Positions 60,407 through 64,000 of a stretch of 64,000 nucleotides of DNA are shown one piece after another (the stretch's first letter is position 1; each line of letters starts with the position of its first letter). The translations under genes and the position numbers were made by a program. Source of the stretch: Bacillota bacterium (lineage in GTDB: Bacteria; Bacillota; Sulfobacillia; JACIYH01); assembly GCA_030019365.1 (NCBI GenBank), contig JASEFA010000010.1, forward strand, positions 1 through 64,000, read 5' to 3'. Under the pieces are notes generated by a model that had not been told where the DNA came from, made no database searches, and saw nothing but the letters and a program-made list of their open reading frames with translations.

Positions 60407-62218
60407 TTACCTAATCACAGAGAGCACCGAACTGCAGGCGGACCGGCCCGCCCTCATGTGGGCGCCTAGCTGGACCCCCGCACTCCGCATCTGTGCACGT
60501 AGGTCATGTGTTCCCACAACATCAATCTCGTACGTCCCTGCGCCGAAGCGAACGCCATAAGCCGATTCCGCGTGGGCTTCATCAATATACCCGTCAATCA
60601 CGTCTTCTTTCACCCGCCACGGGTCGCGTTCAAGCGGAACCCCGTAGCCGCCACCGCCGCCGGACTCTACTCTGACTACGTCTCCCCTCTTAAGCTTCAT
60701 TCCGTTGACCTTGAGGACTCGCTTCTCTCCCGAGGTCGATGGGTTGATGGCTACGATCGGGGGCTTGCCGGCCTGGCCGCCGAGAATTCCCCATGCGGGA
60801 GTCTTGGATCGCTCCCACCACAGGTACACACTTACCTCGTCGCAGTGTATCTGGTACTCCCTGATAACTCCGTTGCCGCCTCTGAACTTTCCCGGGCCAC
60901 CGCTATTGGGGCGAATCGCGTAGCGGGTCACGGTTATGGGGTACTTGGACTCCATCACCTCGACCGGAAGGTTCTTGAAGTCTCCGCTAACATTATTAAT
61001 CACGGCGTTCTCCCCGTCCCCCCCGTTGAAAGCCCCCCAGCCACCCACGGTGGCCTCCACCGTAAGGAACGGCGCCCCATCGCGCGGGTCAACCCCGGCA
61101 AAGTTGATGCACATCGAATCGCCGTAGTGTGCCGCTGCTCCGCGATCGGGAATAACGGGAGCCAGAGCCTTGATAATCAAATCTATTAGTAGACCCAAGT
61201 GGGAGAAGTACCATTGCACCGCGGCGGGTTCCTCCGCGGCAAAAATCGACCGAGGAGACGCTTTCACGGTCAACGCACGGAAGTTTCCACCGTTCACGGG
61301 TGACCGGGGACTGATCAATGCCTTGTAGGCAACCCGGCAGGCGGAGACTGTCTGCGGGAAGCCACAATTGGTGGCCCCTTTTGTCTGCGGACTAGAGCCT
61401 TCCAGATCAATAGTCATATCACTGCCGCTTATGATCACTTTGACGTGGACTTTGACAGGCTCGTCAGTCTGACCGTCATTGTCCAGGAACCCCTCGGCCT
61501 CGTAGATACCGTCGGGAATCGCGGTGATCACGTCCCGGTCGAGACGTTCTGACTGCGCAAAAATATCTTCGATCGCAGCACGAACGGTTTCCAGGCCGAA
61601 CCGCGCGACGATCTCCTTGTATCGCTTCTCACCAGTTAAGCATGCAGATATCTGCGCATTCATGTCGCCTTCGGCCGCCTCGTGGAATCGGCTATTCCTT
61701 ACTATGAGATCCACAATGTCAACCCGAAGGCGTCCTCGTTCAATGATCTTGGTGGGGCCTAGACGAATACCTTCCTGGTAGATTTCGGTGCTATCGGTGG
61801 ATTCTCCCGGATCCTTGGAACCAACATCCAGCCAGTGAGCCCGGTTGGCAGAGAAGCCAATAAGCTGTCCATCCAGGAAAATGGGGGCGAAGACCGTGAC
61901 GTCGTTCAGGTGGGTCCCTGTCATGTAGGCGTCATTCATGATCAGGATGTCGCCCTCCTGGAAGAAGTCAAGGCCGTACAGGTCAATGGTCTTCCTGATG
62001 CATTCCTCCAGGTTACCAAGAAAGATGGGCAGTCCCGCCGACTGGCCGAGCATCTCAGCTTTCTCGTTGAAGATTCCCACGCTGCAGTCCTTCATCTCGT
62101 AAATGACCGGGCTGAAGGCGCTGCGGAACAGGCTCGCGTTCATGTCCTCGGCCGCTGACTGCAGCGCGTTACGGATGATTTCCACCGTAACCGGGTTCAC
62201 ACGAGGCATATCGCCCAT
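60407..62218 (-). CDS. hyuB: N-methylhydantoinase B/oxoprolinase beta-type subunit
   Basis: A 603-residue HyuB-type subunit: NPVTVEIIRNALQSAAEDMN, SAFSPVIYEMKDCSVGIF, GDILIMNDAYMTGTHLNDVT, RAHWLDVGSKDPGES, GAHYGDSMCINFAG-like AAAHYGDSMCINF, and RPNSGGPGKFRGGNG. It works with HyuA in ATP-dependent opening of hydantoins, 5-oxoproline or acetophenone-type substrates (related subunits form acetone and acetophenone carboxylases). The ATG follows GGGGGAGGAGTAGG and lies four bases after the hyuA stop. The C-terminal tail after about 570 is unusual. Confidence 0.92.
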   Translation of the reverse strand: MGDMPRVNPVTVEIIRNALQSAAEDMNASLFRSAFSPVIYEMKDCSVGIFNEKAEMLGQSAGLPIFLGNLEECIRKTIDLYGLDFFQEGDILIMNDAYMTGTHLNDVTVFAPIFLDGQLIGFSANRAHWLDVGSKDPGESTDSTEIYQEGIRLGPTKIIERGRLRVDIVDLIVRNSRFHEAAEGDMNAQISACLTGEKRYKEIVARFGLETVRAAIEDIFAQSERLDRDVITAIPDGIYEAEGFLDNDGQTDEPVKVHVKVIISGSDMTIDLEGSSPQTKGATNCGFPQTVSACRVAYKALISPRSPVNGGNFRALTVKASPRSIFAAEEPAAVQWYFSHLGLLIDLIIKALAPVIPDRGAAAHYGDSMCINFAGVDPRDGAPFLTVEATVGGWGAFNGGDGENAVINNVSGDFKNLPVEVMESKYPITVTRYAIRPNSGGPGKFRGGNGVIREYQIHCDEVSVYLWWERSKTPAWGILGGQAGKPPIVAINPSTSGEKRVLKVNGMKLKRGDVVRVESGGGGGYGVPLERDPWRVKEDVIDGYIDEAHAESAYGVRFGAGTYEIDVVGTHDLRAQMRSAGVQLGAHMRAGRSACSSVLSVIR

Positions 62219-62221
62219 TTC

Positions 62222-64000
62222 CTACTCCTCCCCCATGGCGCTGATCACCATGCTCCCGAAGCGGTCGACCTCAACCCGGTAGCCCGGCGGCACCACCGTA
62301 GTCGCGGTGAGCTCCTCGATGATCGCCGGCCCTTCAAAAAGCTGTCCCGGTCGCAGAGCGTCCCTCACGAATATCCTGGTGGGCAAACGCCGGCCCTCGA
62401 ATATGATGGGAGCTACCCTCCTGGGTTTCGGCTCTCCTTTACAGAGCTCCATGGCGAGAGCCTTGACTCCCGTGGAGAGTTTTCCTACGCCTACCACCCG
62501 AAGGTTGACGATTTCGACGGCGCCTTTCGAATTGCTGTGACCATAAATTTGCTGATGCCTGTCATGGAAGAAGGCCGTCAGGGAAGTCAACGTGTCCGGG
62601 TTCAACTGGCCGCCGGGCACCGGGACATTCACCGTGTACTCCTGCCCGACGTACCGCATGTCCGCGGTTCTTACAAACGTCATCCGATCAGCGGTTATTC
62701 TCTGCCGCCTCAGAACGTCGCCCACTCTAACCTCCATCAGACTGTATAGGGACTCCATCGTCGAAGTGTCGGCCTCCCGGACAGGCTGGACAAAAGTTCG
62801 AACTTCGTCATGCCTGATGTCGCTCTGGAGCATCCCCCAGGCGGAGAAGGCACCGGGGAACCTTGGTACCAAGATGTTTTTGATATCAAGGAGTCGGGCA
62901 ATAAAAACGGCGTGCATCGGTCCGGCTCCACCGAAAGCCGCCAGAGTGAATTCCCGTGGGTCGATACCTTTGCGAATAGTGATGGTACGTATGGCATCCG
63001 CCATTTTTGCATTGACCACGTCGCAAATCCCCTCGGCGGCCTGTTCGACGGTGAGGCCGAGTTGTGCAGCTATTGACGCTACAGCCTCTTGCGCCTTGTC
63101 CTGGAAGAGTCGCATGTTACCGCCCAGGAAGTGCTCTGGATCAATCCGCCCCAACACCACGTTGGCGTCGGTCACGGTCGGGAGCGTGCCGCCCCTGCCA
63201 TAGCACGCAGGCCCGGGCTGAGCACCAGCGCTCTGAGGTCCGACCCGTAGGCCACCTCCCTCAATCCAGGCAATAGAGCCGCCCCCAGCTCCGATGGTGT
63301 GAATGTTAACCATTGGGGTCAACACCGGGAAACCCTGCAGACTTGTCTCATTCGTGACGTCTACGTGACAGTTGACCACCATGGTTACGTCGAAACTTGT
63401 ACCACCCATGTCCACGCCGATCAGGTTGTTGACTCCCATCTCTCTTGCCAGCGAGGCACCACCAACAGCACCCCCCACGGGACCAGAAAGCAGGGTTTGG
63501 ATTGGATGTGCTTTGGCGACTTCTGCCGTCATTACCCCGCCATTGGAGCGCATGATATAAAGCGGTTCCTCCATACCCCCGCTTCCCACCTCGCCTTCAA
63601 GGCGGGTTAGGTATTCTTCCACAATGGGAGCGATGTAAGCATTGAGTATAGTGGTACTCGTCCTCTCGTATTCCCGCCATTCTCTCGCAACCTCGTGGGA
63701 AATGGAGACCGAGATCTCGGGCAACTCCTCTTTCAGGACATCCCGGATAAGATTCTCGTGGACTGGGCTCTTATAGGCGTGCAGTAAAACGACAGCTACA
63801 GAATCGTATCCACCAGCCTTAATCTTCACGGCCAAGTCCCGCACGCCAGCCTCATCGAGGGGAATAGCCACCGTTCCATCGAAAAGGACTCGCTCCCTTA
63901 CCTCGAAAACATCCCGCCGCTTAACCAGCGGCTCGGGCTTCCTGTACTGGATGTTGTACATGTCAGGCCGGTTTCCCCGCGCAATTTCGTATACGTCCCG
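62222..64000 (-). CDS. hyuA: N-methylhydantoinase A/oxoprolinase alpha-type subunit (5' end beyond window)
   Basis: 593 codons are visible, and the gene continues past the right edge: the last 39 bases still read RDVYEIARGNRPDMYNIQ in frame. Hydantoinase A motifs are REYERTSTTILNAYIAP, RSNGGVMTAEVA, LLSGPVGGAVGGASLA, NLIGVDMGGTSFDVTMV (ATP-binding ASKHA loop), IGAGGGSIAWIEGGGLRVGP, GPACYGRGG and TVTDANVVLGRI. The N-terminal ribonuclease-H-like part is outside. It forms the ATP-hydrolysing subunit with HyuB. Confidence 0.93.
   Translation of the reverse strand, partial: RDVYEIARGNRPDMYNIQYRKPEPLVKRRDVFEVRERVLFDGTVAIPLDEAGVRDLAVKIKAGGYDSVAVVLLHAYKSPVHENLIRDVLKEELPEISVSISHEVAREWREYERTSTTILNAYIAPIVEEYLTRLEGEVGSGGMEEPLYIMRSNGGVMTAEVAKAHPIQTLLSGPVGGAVGGASLAREMGVNNLIGVDMGGTSFDVTMVVNCHVDVTNETSLQGFPVLTPMVNIHTIGAGGGSIAWIEGGGLRVGPQSAGAQPGPACYGRGGTLPTVTDANVVLGRIDPEHFLGGNMRLFQDKAQEAVASIAAQLGLTVEQAAEGICDVVNAKMADAIRTITIRKGIDPREFTLAAFGGAGPMHAVFIARLLDIKNILVPRFPGAFSAWGMLQSDIRHDEVRTFVQPVREADTSTMESLYSLMEVRVGDVLRRQRITADRMTFVRTADMRYVGQEYTVNVPVPGGQLNPDTLTSLTAFFHDRHQQIYGHSNSKGAVEIVNLRVVGVGKLSTGVKALAMELCKGEPKPRRVAPIIFEGRRLPTRIFVRDALRPGQLFEGPAIIEELTATTVVPPGYRVEVDRFGSMVISAMGEE

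Noticed and set aside
1-64000. tRNA or rRNA genes
   Set aside because: I looked for TTCGANNC loops with matching acceptor stems and for conserved rRNA stretches and saw none. A covariance search would be needed to be certain.

Overview
The window looks like chromosomal DNA of a high-GC, anaerobic, probably thermophilic or subsurface member of the Bacillota (Clostridia-like). Grounds for this are a tRNA-sensing T-box leader, a TPP riboswitch, a GerMN-domain sporulation gene remnant, DUF1670 proteins, corrinoid methyltransfer genes, [FeFe]-hydrogenase-type sensor kinases and two sigma-54 promoters. No tRNA, rRNA or CRISPR array was seen.

Layout. 1-6.6 kb: start of a zinc alcohol/threonine dehydrogenase, then a minus-strand branched-chain-type (HAAT) ABC transporter operon (livJ-H-M-G-F) ending in a creatininase-family gene, with an IclR regulator upstream. 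6.6-15.8 kb: thiC under a TPP riboswitch and a NarX/NarL-like two-component pair with two small membrane proteins, set among many gene fragments (HD-GYP, dnaK, larE, two thiF-like, icd, larA, ADP-ribosylglycohydrolase). 15.8-24.4 kb: a sigma-54 activator followed by a textbook sigma-54 promoter and a five-gene operon (M20 amidohydrolase, glutamine-synthetase-like ligase, APC permease, TIM-barrel amidohydrolase, class III aminotransferase), which reads as a catabolic route for an imported amine or amino acid through a gamma-glutamyl-type ligase. 24.4-32.6 kb: a three-piece gene scar (livF, niaR, cofE), a polysaccharide deacetylase, a putative zinc peptidase, and a second HAAT transporter in which LivM, LivG and LivF are one 923-residue polypeptide. 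A T-box leader whose specifier and discriminator-pairing base both point to tRNA-Trp precedes that transporter.

32.6-42.1 kb: a saccharopine-dehydrogenase-like gene, truncated DUF433 and GerM genes, a corrinoid methyltransfer cluster (two corrinoid proteins, an MtaA-like protein, a CobW-like GTPase, DUF1638, a GntR regulator), and a split UxaA/SuyAB-type lyase with its own GntR regulator. 42.1-51.3 kb: a signalling island with two histidine kinases that carry ferredoxin and [FeFe]-hydrogenase-like domains, two further receiver proteins and an NtrC-type activator. It faces a perfect sigma-54 promoter, but the hydrogenase genes expected there survive only as fused NuoF/HydA scraps. 51.3-58.3 kb: a structured leader and two overlapping paralogous DUF1670 genes, followed by truncated genes (PLP desulfhydrase, phosphoesterase, APC permease, ClC channel, otsB, hicA) around an intact MscS channel. 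58.3-60.1 kb: an IS1634/IS4-type transposase flanked by 14-bp direct repeats. 60.1-64 kb: a short lipoprotein and hyuB-hyuA (hydantoinase/oxoprolinase), cut by the window end.

Two themes run through the window. Regulation by RNA leaders and sigma-54 is dense. Gene decay is also unusually heavy, often by deletions that join unrelated gene fragments within a few bases, and short in-frame tandem repeats have expanded inside otherwise conserved proteins. All functional names come from reading motifs by eye; no database search was possible.
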